From Citreicoccus inhibens (lineage in GTDB: Bacteria > Myxococcota > Myxococcia > Myxococcales > Myxococcaceae), in contig NZ_JAHNZT010000002.1 of the NCBI RefSeq assembly GCF_019039035.1, positions 310,001 through 374,000 on the forward strand: DNA of 64,000 nucleotides, read 5' to 3'. Positions 1 through 9,524 of the stretch are shown here, in pieces. The position numbers were made by a program, and so were the translations under genes. Numbering within the stretch: the stretch's first letter is position 1; the number at the start of each line of letters is the position of its first letter. Below the pieces are notes generated by a model. That model did not search any database and was not told where the DNA came from. It was given only the letters and a program-made list of their open reading frames with translations.

Positions 1-383
1 GCGCGGGGGCCGCCGAACTGGAGGCGCGCGCGCCCTCGGTCACCCTGGCGCGAAGCCCGGAGGGCTGGAAGGTGGTGGAGGCTCGCCCCGCGGATGCGCC
101 GCGCGCCGCGCTGACGCGCTTCCTGGACGCGGCCGAGGCTCGGGACTGGAAGGCCACCTGGGGGCTGCTCGCCGCGCCGCTGCGCGCCCGCTACACCCCG
201 GAGCGGCTGCGCGAGGACTTCGAGCGAGAACCCCTGGCGAAGGAGCGCCTGCGCCGCGCCCGGCTCGCCCTGCATGCGCCCATCCGAGTGGCTGCGGGGG
301 CCGCGGTGCTGCCCGTGGGCGAGGAGCGCGCGGTGCGGCTCGTCCTGGAAGACGGGGAGTACCGCGTGGCGGCGCTCGAATGA
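1..383 (+). CDS. C-terminal fragment of a protein of unknown function, possibly NTF2-like
   Basis: The frame is open from base 3 to the stop at 381-383, so the gene begins outside the window and only about 126 C-terminal residues are visible. The last ~95 residues form one compact alpha+beta unit: an amphipathic helix (ALTRFLDAAEARDW), a second helical stretch rich in Arg and Glu, then short strands ending EDGEYRVAALE. That pattern (helices, then strands ending in a 'dGeYrv' turn) resembles NTF2-like/DUF4878-type exported proteins. The visible N-terminal piece ends with a similar strand pair (SPEGWKVVE), so the full protein may hold two tandem copies of the fold. No catalytic motif is visible. 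The family is my inference from layout only; the reading frame itself is well supported by GC3 bias and the following intergenic gap. Confidence 0.55.
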   Translation, partial: AGAAELEARAPSVTLARSPEGWKVVEARPADAPRAALTRFLDAAEARDWKATWGLLAAPLRARYTPERLREDFEREPLAKERLRRARLALHAPIRVAAGAAVLPVGEERAVRLVLEDGEYRVAALE

Positions 384-435
384 ACAGGCGTCCTTCCGCT
401 CCCGTGCGGCAGTCGTGCCGGCGCGTTAATCGACG

Positions 436-463
436 TTGACAGCCCTCGGGGGGCTGGCAATCT
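436..463 (+). promoter_or_regulatory. Candidate promoter of the mrp gene
   Basis: A perfect -35 hexamer TTGACA lies at 436-441. A CAATCT sequence at 458-463 (16-base spacer) is the best -10 match and is weak. It lies in the 136-base gap before mrp, about 57 bases upstream of the chosen ATG. Housekeeping-sigma promoters in high-GC bacteria often have weak -10 boxes, but transcription from here is inference. Confidence 0.4.
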
Positions 464-519
464 CCGCGCCCCGTTCAGGCGTGCAAACGCCCGTATTCCA
501 AAAGGTTTCAGGTGTCCTG

Positions 520-1602
520 ATGAGCGTTTCCGAGTCCGACATCCTCACGGCGATGTCGAAGGTGATGGATCCCGAGCTGCACGTGGACCTGGTGAAGGCC
601 GGGATGGTGAAGGATGTCCGCGTCGCCGGTGACTCGGTGAAACTCAAGATTGAGCTGACCACGCCCGCCTGCCCCATGAAGGGGAAGATCCAGGCGGACG
701 CCGAGGCGGCGCTCAAGGCGGTGCCCGGCCTGAAGTCGTTCGACATCGAGTGGGGCGCGCAGGTTCGCTCGGTGGCCGGCGGCTCGGGCAACGCGATGCT
801 GCCCAAGGTGAAGAACATCATCCTCGTGGGCGCCGGCAAGGGCGGCGTGGGCAAGAGCACCGTGGCGGTGAACCTGGCCACCGCGCTCGCGCAGCACGGG
901 GCCAAGGTGGGCCTGCTGGACGCGGACTTCTACGGCCCCTCCGTACCGCTCATGACGGGCCTGTCCGACAAGCGCCCCGTGAGCCCGGATGGCAAGTCGC
1001 TGGAGCCGCTCACCGCGCACGGCCTCAAGGTCATGTCCATCGGCTTCCTGGTGGAGGCGGATCAGGCCCTCATCTGGCGCGGCCCCATGTTGCACGGCGC
1101 GCTGATGCAACTGGTGCGCGACGTGAACTGGGGCGATCTGGACTACCTGGTGCTGGACCTGCCGCCGGGCACGGGCGACGTGGCGCTCAGCCTGTCGCAG
1201 TCGGTGCGCGCGGCCGGCGCGGTGCTGGTGACGACGCCGCAGGACGTGGCGCTGGCGGACGTGGTGCGCGCCAAGCAGATGTTCGACAAGGTCCACATCC
1301 CGGTGCTGGGCATCGTGGAGAACATGAGCCAGTTCGTGTGCCCGCACTGCTCGCACACCACGGCCATCTTCAACCACGGCGGCGGGCGCAAGGCCGCCGA
1401 GATGTTCGGCATCCCGTTCCTGGGGGAGATTCCCCTGGACCTCAAGGTGCGCGAGTCCGGAGACTCGGGCACGCCCGTGGTGGTGGCCGCCAAGGACAGC
1501 CTGGAGGCCAAGGCCTTCCAGGAGGTGGCGCGCAACATCGCGGGGCGCGTGTCCGCGCAGACGATGAAGGGCATCCCGCTGCCCGTAGTCCAGGCCCGCT
1601 GA
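520..1602 (+). CDS. mrp: Mrp/ApbC family iron-sulfur cluster carrier ATPase
   Basis: This 360-residue cytoplasmic P-loop ATPase of the Mrp/ApbC/NBP35 family is expected to carry and deliver [4Fe-4S] clusters to apo-proteins. Residues ~1-80 form the MIP18 (DUF59) domain (start MSVSESDIL, then MDPELHVDLV). Next comes the deviant Walker A GKGGVGKST at about residue 105, the switch region LLDADFYGPSVP, and a C-terminal CPHC pair near residues 274-277, the cluster-binding motif of the family. The ATG at 520 was preferred over an upstream in-frame start at 436 because the MIP18 domain begins right after it and AGGTGT lies just upstream. Nineteen bases separate the stop from the next ATG, which suggests co-transcription with the following small gene. 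Function is known for the family; the client proteins here are unknown. Confidence 0.93.
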   Translation: MSVSESDILTAMSKVMDPELHVDLVKAGMVKDVRVAGDSVKLKIELTTPACPMKGKIQADAEAALKAVPGLKSFDIEWGAQVRSVAGGSGNAMLPKVKNIILVGAGKGGVGKSTVAVNLATALAQHGAKVGLLDADFYGPSVPLMTGLSDKRPVSPDGKSLEPLTAHGLKVMSIGFLVEADQALIWRGPMLHGALMQLVRDVNWGDLDYLVLDLPPGTGDVALSLSQSVRAAGAVLVTTPQDVALADVVRAKQMFDKVHIPVLGIVENMSQFVCPHCSHTTAIFNHGGGRKAAEMFGIPFLGEIPLDLKVRESGDSGTPVVVAAKDSLEAKAFQEVARNIAGRVSAQTMKGIPLPVVQAR

Positions 1603-1620
1603 ACAACCCGAGGAGACCGC

Positions 1621-2136
1621 ATGGCCGGCAACGATGACTTCCCGCCCGATCCGCTGCTCGACGACGACGAGCAGCACCCCGGCCGTGACGGGCGCCCGGG
1701 CGGCGGCTTCGTTCCCGAGTTCGTGCGGCGCATGGCGGTCGCGGGCCTGGGCGCCATCTTCATGACGGAGGAGGGCATCCGCTCGCTGTCGGGGCAGCTC
1801 AAGCTCCCGAAGGAGGCGCTCGGCTTCATCCTCTCCCAGGCGGAGAAGACGAAGGATGACCTCACCCGCGTCGTCTCCGAGGAGCTCCGGCGCTTCCTCC
1901 AGTCGGAGAAGCTCCGCGACGAGTTCCTCAAGCTCCTGTCCGGCATGACGGTCGAGGTGAAGGCGCAGATCCGCCTGGTGCCCCACGAGAAGGACGAGGC
2001 GCCCCGCGAGCCGGAACCCCAGGCCGAGCCGGAGCCGCGCAAGAAGTCCGCCAAGGCCCCCGCGCAGCACTCGGCCCGGGTGGTCATCTCCGAGCTGAAC
2101 GCCCGCCGCCCCGCGCGGCGGACCAAGAAGGAGTAG
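1621..2136 (+). CDS. Conserved-looking helical protein of unknown function
   Basis: A 171-residue protein with a good ribosome site (GAGGAGACC ending just before the ATG). It has three parts: an acidic N-terminus (PPDPLLDDDEQ), a helical core of about 100 residues with one mildly hydrophobic segment (MAVAGLGAIFMTEEG) followed by amphipathic helices rich in Lys, Glu and Leu, and a charged tail alternating Glu/Pro and Arg/Lys. The hydrophobic helix followed by a coiled amphipathic region resembles phasin-like and granule-associated proteins in layout, but I do not recognise a family. No Cys, signal peptide or catalytic motif is visible. It sits between mrp and a small membrane-anchored protein, with only 4 bases before the next start, so the two are probably translated from one message. 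Confidence 0.72.
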   Translation: MAGNDDFPPDPLLDDDEQHPGRDGRPGGGFVPEFVRRMAVAGLGAIFMTEEGIRSLSGQLKLPKEALGFILSQAEKTKDDLTRVVSEELRRFLQSEKLRDEFLKLLSGMTVEVKAQIRLVPHEKDEAPREPEPQAEPEPRKKSAKAPAQHSARVVISELNARRPARRTKKE

Positions 2137-2140
2137 CAGG

Positions 2141-2575
2141 GTGGCGGAAGCACCGGAGTCCCCCCCGTCCTCGCGCCCCGAGCCCCGTGCGGGGTGGCGC
2201 TCCCACCCGTTGGCCAAGCGGCTCCCGGTCATCCTCCTGGCGGCGCTGGGCCTATGGCTGTGGCGTGTCACCGCCACTCCGGAGCGCGAGCTGGTGTTCG
2301 AGCTGGAGGGCTCCGGGTGGGCCTCGGCGCGCGCGCTGGACATCCAGGTGCTGGGCGCGGACGGCCACATCGAGAAGCGCGAGGAGCGCTTCTTTCCGTC
2401 CGGACCTCCACCCCGGGTGGAAGTCCAGACGGCCCTGCCCGAGGGCACCTTCCGCGCGCTCGTGTTCGTGAAGCGCGAAGGGCAGGAGGCCCGACTGCGC
2501 GTGGAGGACACCCTCTCCGTAGGAGAGGAGGCGCGCATCGTTCGCCAGCTCCGACTGCCGGACGCCAGTCGTTGA
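2141..2575 (+). CDS. Small single-pass membrane protein, function unknown
   Basis: A 144-residue protein with a GTG start. The choice rests on AAGGAG at 2128-2133, seven bases upstream and inside the end of the previous gene. Residues ~1-22 are Pro/Arg-rich and cytoplasmic-looking; about residues 25-42 (RLPVILLAALGLWLWRV) form one transmembrane helix. The remaining ~100 residues look like an extracytoplasmic beta-rich domain with short alternating strands (ELVFELEGSGW, HIEKREERFF, FRALVFVKRE). There are no cysteines. I do not recognise the family. The 4-base gap to the upstream gene suggests translational coupling. Confidence 0.7.
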   Translation: MAEAPESPPSSRPEPRAGWRSHPLAKRLPVILLAALGLWLWRVTATPERELVFELEGSGWASARALDIQVLGADGHIEKREERFFPSGPPPRVEVQTALPEGTFRALVFVKREGQEARLRVEDTLSVGEEARIVRQLRLPDASR

Positions 2576-2643
2576 CCGCCCCCAGGGCGTGCGTTATGGC
2601 CGCCCGCACGTTTTCCCAAATGACCGAGGGGTCCACGAACGCC

Positions 2644-3492
2644 ATGGCAACGGAGCACGTCGTCGTCGTCGGTGCAGGGCAGATGGGCGCGGGCATCGCG
2701 CAGGTGGCGCTGGTCGCGGGCCTGCGCGTCACGCTGGTGGATGTGTCCAAGGAAGGGCTCGCCAAGGGCGCCGAGCGCATCCGCGGCGGCCTGAAGAAGC
2801 TGGTGGAGAAGGGCAAGCTGGACGAGGCGAAGCAGAAGGCCGCCGAGGCCAACCTCGCCACGCTGACCCAGGCCACGGACGCCAAGGACGTGGACTTCGC
2901 CATCGAGGCCGTCACCGAGAACGAGGACCTCAAGCGCCGCATCTTCCTGGAGCTGGACGCCGTGGTGCGCCCCGGCGGCATCCTGGCCACCAACACGTCC
3001 TCCATCCCCATCACCCGCATCGCCGCCTCCACGAAGCGCCCCGAGTCCGTCATCGGGATGCACTTCATGAACCCGGTGCCGGTGATGCAGCTGGTGGAGC
3101 TCATCCGCGGCGCGGCCACCTCCGAGGAGACCTACAACACCACGCGCGCGCTGGCCGAGCGCATGGGCAAGACGACGGTGGTGTCCAAGGACTTCCCGGG
3201 CTTCATCGTCAACCGCATCCTCATCCCCATGCTGAACGAGGCCTGCTACGCGCTGATGGAGGGCCTGGGCACCGCGGAGGACATCGACACCGCGATGAAG
3301 CTGGGCACCAACCAGCCCATGGGCCCGCTGCAGCTCGCGGACTTCATCGGCCTGGACACCGTGCTCTTCATCGCCGAGGTGCTGCACAAGGGCCTGGGCG
3401 ATCCGAAGTACCGCCCGTGCCCGCTGCTGCGCCAGTACGTGGACGCCGGCTGGTTCGGCAAGAAGAGCGGCCGCGGCTTCTACAAGTACTAG
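2644..3492 (+). CDS. hbd: 3-hydroxybutyryl-CoA dehydrogenase
   Basis: This 282-residue enzyme, the usual length for the short form, oxidises (S)-3-hydroxyacyl-CoA to 3-ketoacyl-CoA with NAD(P)+. It works reversibly in beta-oxidation or butyrate-type metabolism in the cytoplasm. The Rossmann fingerprint VVGAGQMGAGIAQ opens the protein. NTSSIPITRIA and the catalytic His in IGMHFMNPVPVMQLVE follow, then the C-terminal dimerisation domain with PGFIVNRILIPMLNEA. The ATG at 2644 was chosen because the nucleotide-binding strand starts six residues later; ATGs at 2596 (with AGGGCG upstream) and 2620 are possible longer starts. The crotonase gene follows after 30 bases, so consecutive steps are encoded together. 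Confidence 0.93.
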   Translation: MATEHVVVVGAGQMGAGIAQVALVAGLRVTLVDVSKEGLAKGAERIRGGLKKLVEKGKLDEAKQKAAEANLATLTQATDAKDVDFAIEAVTENEDLKRRIFLELDAVVRPGGILATNTSSIPITRIAASTKRPESVIGMHFMNPVPVMQLVELIRGAATSEETYNTTRALAERMGKTTVVSKDFPGFIVNRILIPMLNEACYALMEGLGTAEDIDTAMKLGTNQPMGPLQLADFIGLDTVLFIAEVLHKGLGDPKYRPCPLLRQYVDAGWFGKKSGRGFYKY

Positions 3493-3522
3493 TTCCCCCG
3501 AGCACGGACAGGAGCCCGCACC

Positions 3523-4299
3523 ATGGCCTACGAGAACATCCGGCTGGAGAAGGACGGCGGCATCGCGGTCCTCACGATTGACCGGCCCAAGGCGCTCAAC
3601 GCGCTCAACAGCAAGACCTTCCACGAGATGGACGCCGCCCTGAAGACCTTGGGCGACGACACCCGCGCGCTCATCGTCACCGGCGGCGGCGACAAGGCCT
3701 TCGTGGCGGGCGCGGACATCGCGGAGATGGTCACCATCACCGCCGCCCAGGCGCGCGAGTTCTCCGCGCTGGGGCACCACGTCTTCCAGACCCTGGAGTC
3801 GCTGCCCATCGTCACCATCGCGGCGGTGAACGGCTTCGCGCTGGGCGGCGGGTGTGAGCTCGCCATGGCGTGCGACCTCATCTACGCCTCGGAGAAGGCG
3901 AAGCTGGGCCTGCCCGAGGTCACCCTGGGCGTCATCCCGGGCTTCGGCGGCACCCAGCGGCTCACGCGCCTGGTGGGTCGATCGCGGGCCAAGGAGCTGC
4001 TCTTCACCGCGGACCGCATCGACGCGGCCCGGGCCAAGGAGATTGGCCTGGTGCTGGACGTGGTTCCCGCGGACAAGCTCATGGAGCACTGCCGCACGGT
4101 GGCCGGGAAGATACTCAAGAACGGCCCCCTGGCCGTGTCCCAGGCCAAGCGGGTGGTGGAGTTCGGCGCGGACCAGGACCTGCGCGCGGCGAACGAGTTG
4201 GAGCGCCAGGGCTTCGCGGTGCTCTTCGGCTCGGAAGACCAGCGCGAGGGCATGAAGGCCTTCCTGGAGAAGCGCCCCGCCCAGTTCACCGGGAAGTGA
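3523..4299 (+). CDS. Enoyl-CoA hydratase (crotonase family)
   Basis: A 258-residue crotonase-fold enzyme, full length for bacterial short-chain enoyl-CoA hydratases. It hydrates trans-2-enoyl-CoA to (S)-3-hydroxyacyl-CoA. The oxyanion-hole segments are present (FVAGADIAEM and ALGGGCELAMACD). Both catalytic glutamates are seen: one in GGGCELAMACD, the other in LPEVTLGVIPGFGGTQRL. This active-site set points to a true hydratase rather than an isomerase. Its product is the substrate of the dehydrogenase encoded 30 bases upstream, and the two genes are almost certainly one transcription unit. Two hairpins follow the stop. Chain-length preference cannot be read from sequence; clustering with butyryl-type enzymes suggests C4. 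Confidence 0.93.
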   Translation: MAYENIRLEKDGGIAVLTIDRPKALNALNSKTFHEMDAALKTLGDDTRALIVTGGGDKAFVAGADIAEMVTITAAQAREFSALGHHVFQTLESLPIVTIAAVNGFALGGGCELAMACDLIYASEKAKLGLPEVTLGVIPGFGGTQRLTRLVGRSRAKELLFTADRIDAARAKEIGLVLDVVPADKLMEHCRTVAGKILKNGPLAVSQAKRVVEFGADQDLRAANELERQGFAVLFGSEDQREGMKAFLEKRPAQFTGK

Positions 4300-4306
4300 G
4301 CGAGGG

Positions 4307-4381
4307 GCCGCCGGCTAATCCCGGCGGCAACCCGCGCTTGTCCCGTGGCCCCGCGTCTTCGCTGTTCCCGGACGCGGGGCC
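4307..4381 (+). terminator. Two consecutive hairpins between the hydratase and acyl-CoA dehydrogenase genes
   Basis: Hairpin one is GCCGCCGG (4307-4314) with CCGGCGGC (4321-4328), a perfect 8-bp stem starting eight bases after the stop. Hairpin two is GGCCCCGCGTC (4347-4357) with GACGCGGGGCC (4371-4381), a perfect 11-bp stem with a 13-base loop. Neither has a T-run, so they may be weak or Rho-assisted terminators or mRNA 3'-end stabilisers. TACTAT at 4385-4390, right after hairpin two, could be a -10 box for the next gene, but no convincing -35 precedes it. Confidence 0.5.
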
Positions 4382-4430
4382 GCATACTATGTAGGCCCGA
4401 CTTTCTTCCTCCCGCCGTCCGAGAAGCCTC

Positions 4431-5573
4431 ATGAACTTCGAGCTGACCGACATCCAGCGCGAGATCCAGCGTCTGTGCCGCGAGTTCGCCGCCAAGGAAC
4501 TCATCCCCAACGCCCGCAAGTGGGACGAGACGCACGCCTGGCCCACGGACGCGGTGAAGAAGCTGGCCGAGCTGTCGCTGTTGGGCGTCGCGGTCCCCGA
4601 GAAGCACGGCGGCGCGGGCCTGGACAATGTCTGCTACGCCATCGCCATGGAGGAGATCAGCCGCGGCTGCGCCTCCACCGGCGTCATCATGAGCGTGAAC
4701 AACTCGCTCTACTGCGATCCGGTCAGCAAGTTCGGCACCGAGGAGCAGAAGGAGCAGTTCCTCAAGCCCTTCGCCAGCGGTGAGAAGCTGGGCTGCTTCG
4801 GTCTCACGGAGCCCGAGGCGGGCAGCGACGCCGCGGCCCAGAAGACGGTGGCGGTGCGCCGGGGCGACGAGTACGTCATCAACGGCTCGAAGAACTGGAT
4901 CACCAACGGCCCGAAGGCGGACGCCATCGTCCTCTTCACGATGACGAACAAGGAGGCGGGCAACAAGGGCATCACCGCGTTCCTCGTCCCCACCAACACG
5001 CCGGGCTTCATCCGCGCCGAGCCCGACAAGAAGATGGGCATCAGCGCCGCGTGGTCCTGCTCCATGTTCTTCGAGGACATGCGCGTGCCGGCCAAGAACA
5101 TCCTGGGCAAGGAGGGCGAGGGCTTCAAGGTCGCCATGTCCACCCTGGACGGTGGTCGCATCGGCATCGCGTCCCAGGCGCTGGGCATCGCGCGCGCGGC
5201 GCTGGAGGAGGCCGTGCGCTACTCGGGTGAGCGCAAGTCCTTTGGCAAGCCCATCCGCGAGCACCAGGCCATCCAGTTCATGATCGCGGACATGGCCACG
5301 GAGATCGACGCGGCCCGCCTGCTGGTGTGGAACGCGGCGCTGCTCAAGGACAAGGGCGTGCGCCACAGCCAGGAGAGCGCCATGGCCAAGCTGTACGCCA
5401 GCGAGATGGCCAGCCGCGTGGCGAACAAGGCCCTCCAGGTGCACGGCGGCATGGGCTACAGCAAGGAGATGGACGCCGAGCGCCACGTGCGCGACGCGCG
5501 CATCACCGAGATCTACGAGGGCACGAGCGAGATTCAGCGCATCGTCATCTCGGCCAACCTCCTCAAGGACTAG
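4431..5573 (+). CDS. Acyl-CoA dehydrogenase (short-chain type)
   Basis: A 380-residue FAD flavoprotein that oxidises acyl-CoA to trans-2-enoyl-CoA and passes electrons to ETF. The order of elements is typical: N-terminal helical domain (LTDIQREIQRLCREFA), the central beta domain with CFGLTEPEAGSDAA and NGSKNWITNGPKAD, and the C-terminal helical domain. The C-terminus carries the catalytic Glu in IYEGTSEIQR, the position used by short-chain (butyryl) dehydrogenases. LQVHGGMGYS is the FAD/adenine-binding loop. The length is normal for the family. Together with the hydratase, dehydrogenase and thiolase in this window it completes a C4 cycle. The next gene begins six bases after the stop. Exact substrate (butyryl-, isovaleryl- or isobutyryl-CoA) is not decided by the motifs seen. 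Confidence 0.93.
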   Translation: MNFELTDIQREIQRLCREFAAKELIPNARKWDETHAWPTDAVKKLAELSLLGVAVPEKHGGAGLDNVCYAIAMEEISRGCASTGVIMSVNNSLYCDPVSKFGTEEQKEQFLKPFASGEKLGCFGLTEPEAGSDAAAQKTVAVRRGDEYVINGSKNWITNGPKADAIVLFTMTNKEAGNKGITAFLVPTNTPGFIRAEPDKKMGISAAWSCSMFFEDMRVPAKNILGKEGEGFKVAMSTLDGGRIGIASQALGIARAALEEAVRYSGERKSFGKPIREHQAIQFMIADMATEIDAARLLVWNAALLKDKGVRHSQESAMAKLYASEMASRVANKALQVHGGMGYSKEMDAERHVRDARITEIYEGTSEIQRIVISANLLKD

Positions 5574-5578
5574 TCGCC

Positions 5579-6019
5579 ATGACGCGTTCACTCGCCCTCG
5601 CGATGGCGGTGCTCCTGAGCCCGGCGCTGGCGCTGGGGCAGGGTGCGCCCGCGAAGCACAAGACGGCCCAGAAGGCCCCGGCCCGGCAGGAGGAGGCGCT
5701 GGACGTCGGCGCGCTGCCCTTCACGCCGGACTCCATCCAGCAGGTCATCCTCCACCACAAGGTCCGCATCCAGGAGTGCTACGAGGACCACCTGGTGGAG
5801 AAGGGCAAGAAGGTGGAGGGCAAGCTGATGACGTCCTTCACCATCACGCCGGATGGGCTGGTGAAGGACGCCAAGGTCGTGAAGAAGGCGAGCACGCTGA
5901 AGGACGCGGGGCTCAATGACTGCGTGGTGGCGGTGCTGATGTCCATGAGCTTCCCCAAGCCCACGGACGGACGCGACCACCCCATCGAGTACCCGTTCAA
6001 CCTCAAGGCCATTGAGTAG
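5579..6019 (+). CDS. Exported protein with AgmX/PglI-type C-terminal domain
   Basis: A 146-residue protein starting at the ATG at 5579, six bases after the acyl-CoA dehydrogenase stop. Residues 1-20 form a signal peptide (MTRSLALAMAVLLSPALALG). A Lys/Ala/Gln linker follows, then a ~95-residue domain beginning FTPDSIQQVILHHKVRIQECYED. The conserved cysteines lie in QECYED and LNDCVVAV, and the end is a strand, SFPKPTDGRDHPIEYPFNL. This two-cysteine, TonB-C-like arrangement is the AgmX/PglI C-terminal domain common in Myxococcus proteins linked to gliding and envelope functions. The domain probably acts in the periplasm. It sits tightly between two acyl-CoA dehydrogenase genes, which is odd for an envelope protein. 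Its role is unknown. Confidence 0.82.
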   Translation: MTRSLALAMAVLLSPALALGQGAPAKHKTAQKAPARQEEALDVGALPFTPDSIQQVILHHKVRIQECYEDHLVEKGKKVEGKLMTSFTITPDGLVKDAKVVKKASTLKDAGLNDCVVAVLMSMSFPKPTDGRDHPIEYPFNLKAIE

Positions 6020-6034
6020 CACAGGACGCCCGCC

Positions 6035-7180
6035 GTGAACCTCGAGCTGACCGAGACGCAGACCCTCATCCGTGACACCGCCCGCAAGTTCGCGCGGGAG
6101 CGGGTGGCTCCGCAGGCACGCGCGATGGATCGCGAGGAGCGCTTCCCCACGGAGCTCTTCCGCGAGCTGGCCGAGCTGGGCCTGTTGGGCGTGAACCTCC
6201 CGTCGAAGTACGGCGGCGCGGAGGCGGGCGTGGTGGCCTACGCCCTGGCGATGATGGAGATGGCGGCGGCGGACGCCTCCGTGTCCGTGGCCATGGCGGT
6301 GACGAACATGTGCGCGGAGCTGATCCACGCCTTCGGCACCGACGCGCAGCGCGAGAAGTACGTCACCCGGCTCACGTTGGGCGAGGCGGTGGTGGGCTCG
6401 TTCGCGCTCTCCGAGCCGCACGCGGGCTCGGATCCGGGCGCGCTGCTCACCAGCGCCGTCAAGCGCGGCGACCGCTACGTCCTCAACGGCAGCAAGCAGT
6501 GGATCACCTCCGGCGCGCACGCCGGGGTGATGGTGGTGTGGGCCCGCACGTCCGGGACCGGCAACAAGGGCCTGTCCTGCTTCATCGTCGAGGGGGGCAC
6601 GAAGGGTCTGCACATCGGCCGGCACGAGGACAAGATGGGCCTGCGCGCCTCCAACACGGTGGCGCTCACCTTCGAGGACTGCGAGGTCCCCGCCGAGAAC
6701 CTCCTGGGCAAGGAGGGGGACGGCTTCAAGCTGGCGATGACCGCGCTGGACGGCGGTCGCATCGGCATCGCGGCGCAGGCGTGCGGCGTGGCCCGCGCGG
6801 CGATGGAGGCCACGGTCTCGTACACGAAGGACCGCAAGGCGTTCGGCGAGGCCGTCGCGGAGTTCCAGGCGCCTCGGTTCATGATGGCGGACATGAAGAC
6901 GCAGCTGTCCGCGGCGGAGCTCTTGACCCTGCGCGCCGCGTACCTGAAGGAGCAGAAGCAGCCCTTCACCCGCGAGGCGTCCATGGCCAAGCTGTTCGCC
7001 AGCGAGACGAGCAACCGCGTGTGTGACAAGGCGGTCCAGCTCCACGGCGGCTACGGCTACATCGACGAGTTCCCGGTGGAGCGCTACTTCCGCGACGCGC
7101 GCGTGCAGACCATCTACGAGGGCACCAGCGAGGTGCAGCGGCTGGTCATCGCCCGCGAGACGTTCCGCCTCATCGGCTGA
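6035..7180 (+). CDS. Acyl-CoA dehydrogenase, second paralogue
   Basis: A 381-residue FAD-dependent acyl-CoA dehydrogenase with a GTG start, supported by AGGACG upstream. It has the same architecture as the gene at 4431-5573: SFALSEPHAGSDPGA and NGSKQWITSGAHAG in the beta domain, LHGGYGYIDEF, and catalytic Glu in IYEGTSEVQR. Beta-domain substitutions relative to its neighbour suggest a different acyl substrate. It lies 15 bases after the AgmX-like gene, so the three genes probably form one operon. The LTETQTLIRDTARKFARE start resembles butyryl- and isovaleryl-CoA dehydrogenases. Branched-chain acyl-CoA oxidation is plausible in a myxobacterium but is inference. Confidence 0.92.
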   Translation: MNLELTETQTLIRDTARKFARERVAPQARAMDREERFPTELFRELAELGLLGVNLPSKYGGAEAGVVAYALAMMEMAAADASVSVAMAVTNMCAELIHAFGTDAQREKYVTRLTLGEAVVGSFALSEPHAGSDPGALLTSAVKRGDRYVLNGSKQWITSGAHAGVMVVWARTSGTGNKGLSCFIVEGGTKGLHIGRHEDKMGLRASNTVALTFEDCEVPAENLLGKEGDGFKLAMTALDGGRIGIAAQACGVARAAMEATVSYTKDRKAFGEAVAEFQAPRFMMADMKTQLSAAELLTLRAAYLKEQKQPFTREASMAKLFASETSNRVCDKAVQLHGGYGYIDEFPVERYFRDARVQTIYEGTSEVQRLVIARETFRLIG

Positions 7181-7735
7181 GGCGCGCGAGGTCAAGACGG
7201 GCGGGGCCGAATCCGCCGGCACGCGGGAACAAGTCCACCCCCCCGGGCGCACCTCCCCGTGTTTCGTGCCGGACGCGGAACTTCTCGGCCCCCGCCCACC
7301 GGGAAGACGAACCCCGGCGCGAAATGTCGCACCCGGTTCGAGTCCATTCGCCGCTTGCCCCCGCCCAGGCAGTCCCACCGGGCGGGCAGGGCAGGGGTGC
7401 TCTCCCCGAGCGGGAACAGGTGCGGCGCGGGGCGAGCGGCCTTACATCAAGGGTCCCGCTCTCACGCGGAGCGGGAGTCAGCGGGGCGCGGTCGTGCCCC
7501 GCGTCCGGGCGGACACCGCCTGGGGTTGACAGGGCCGGGGGAAGTTCTCCTCGAGTCCCCACATGAGGCACGCGCCTGCTTGACTACCGGAATAAGCGGT
7601 GTCTAGGGTGCGCGGCTTCAACATGCATCATGTCCCTATTGGAGGGACGCCCGCAGCGACCGGTTGCTCCCCGCAGGCGCTGCGATTCATTCTCAAACAG
7701 GGGGCAGTTGTACCGTTTCCAAGGACTTTCATTTC
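7181..7735 (+). other. 555-base intergenic region upstream of rpsA
   Basis: No convincing gene is visible: short frames here lack a ribosome site and GC3 bias. It holds a perfect 7-bp hairpin (CCCGCTC 7456-7462, GAGCGGG 7470-7476), a TTGACA at 7526-7531 without a good -10, and the better promoter at 7580-7609. The tract from ~7610 to 7735 would be an rpsA leader of about 120 bases, long enough for S1 autoregulation as known in other bacteria. No known riboswitch was recognised. Confidence 0.5.
7580..7609 (+). promoter_or_regulatory. Candidate rpsA promoter
   Basis: TTGACT (7580-7585) and TAGGGT (7604-7609) are separated by 18 bases and followed directly by GC-rich GCGCGG. Transcription would begin near 7616, about 120 bases before the rpsA ATG. 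A GC-rich stretch right after the -10 is typical of promoters repressed by ppGpp, which fits a ribosomal protein gene. Inference from sequence only. Confidence 0.55.
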
Positions 7736-9451
<1,716 letters not shown>

Positions 9452-9472
9452 TCGCTTCGCGTCATGTCGGCG

Positions 9473-9513
9473 ACGGCCGGGTTCCCGAGCGGGGGCCCGG
9501 CCGTTTCCTTTTT
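9473..9513 (+). terminator. Intrinsic terminator of rpsA
   Basis: A perfect 9-bp stem, ACGGCCGGG (9473-9481) with CCCGGCCGT (9496-9504), is followed at once by a T-rich run (TTTCCTTTTT, 9504-9513). It starts 22 bases after the rpsA stop. This is a textbook Rho-independent terminator. Confidence 0.88.
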
Positions 9514-9524
9514 GGGGACGGTGC

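Noticed and set aside
7335-7345. GGTTCGAGTCC, identical to a tRNA T-loop core
   Set aside because: The flanks do not form the 5-bp T-stem, and no acceptor, D or anticodon arm can be folded around it.
508-7378. Very long minus-strand open frames antisense to the mrp, hbd, crotonase and acyl-CoA dehydrogenase genes (one spans 508-4089)
   Set aside because: They mirror well-supported plus-strand genes, have low-complexity Arg/His/Ala-rich translations with no recognisable domain, and arise because GC3-rich codons leave few stops in the complementary frames.
7526-7554. TTGACA as an rpsA promoter
   Set aside because: No acceptable -10 lies 16-18 bases downstream; the pair at 7580-7609 is better placed and better matched.
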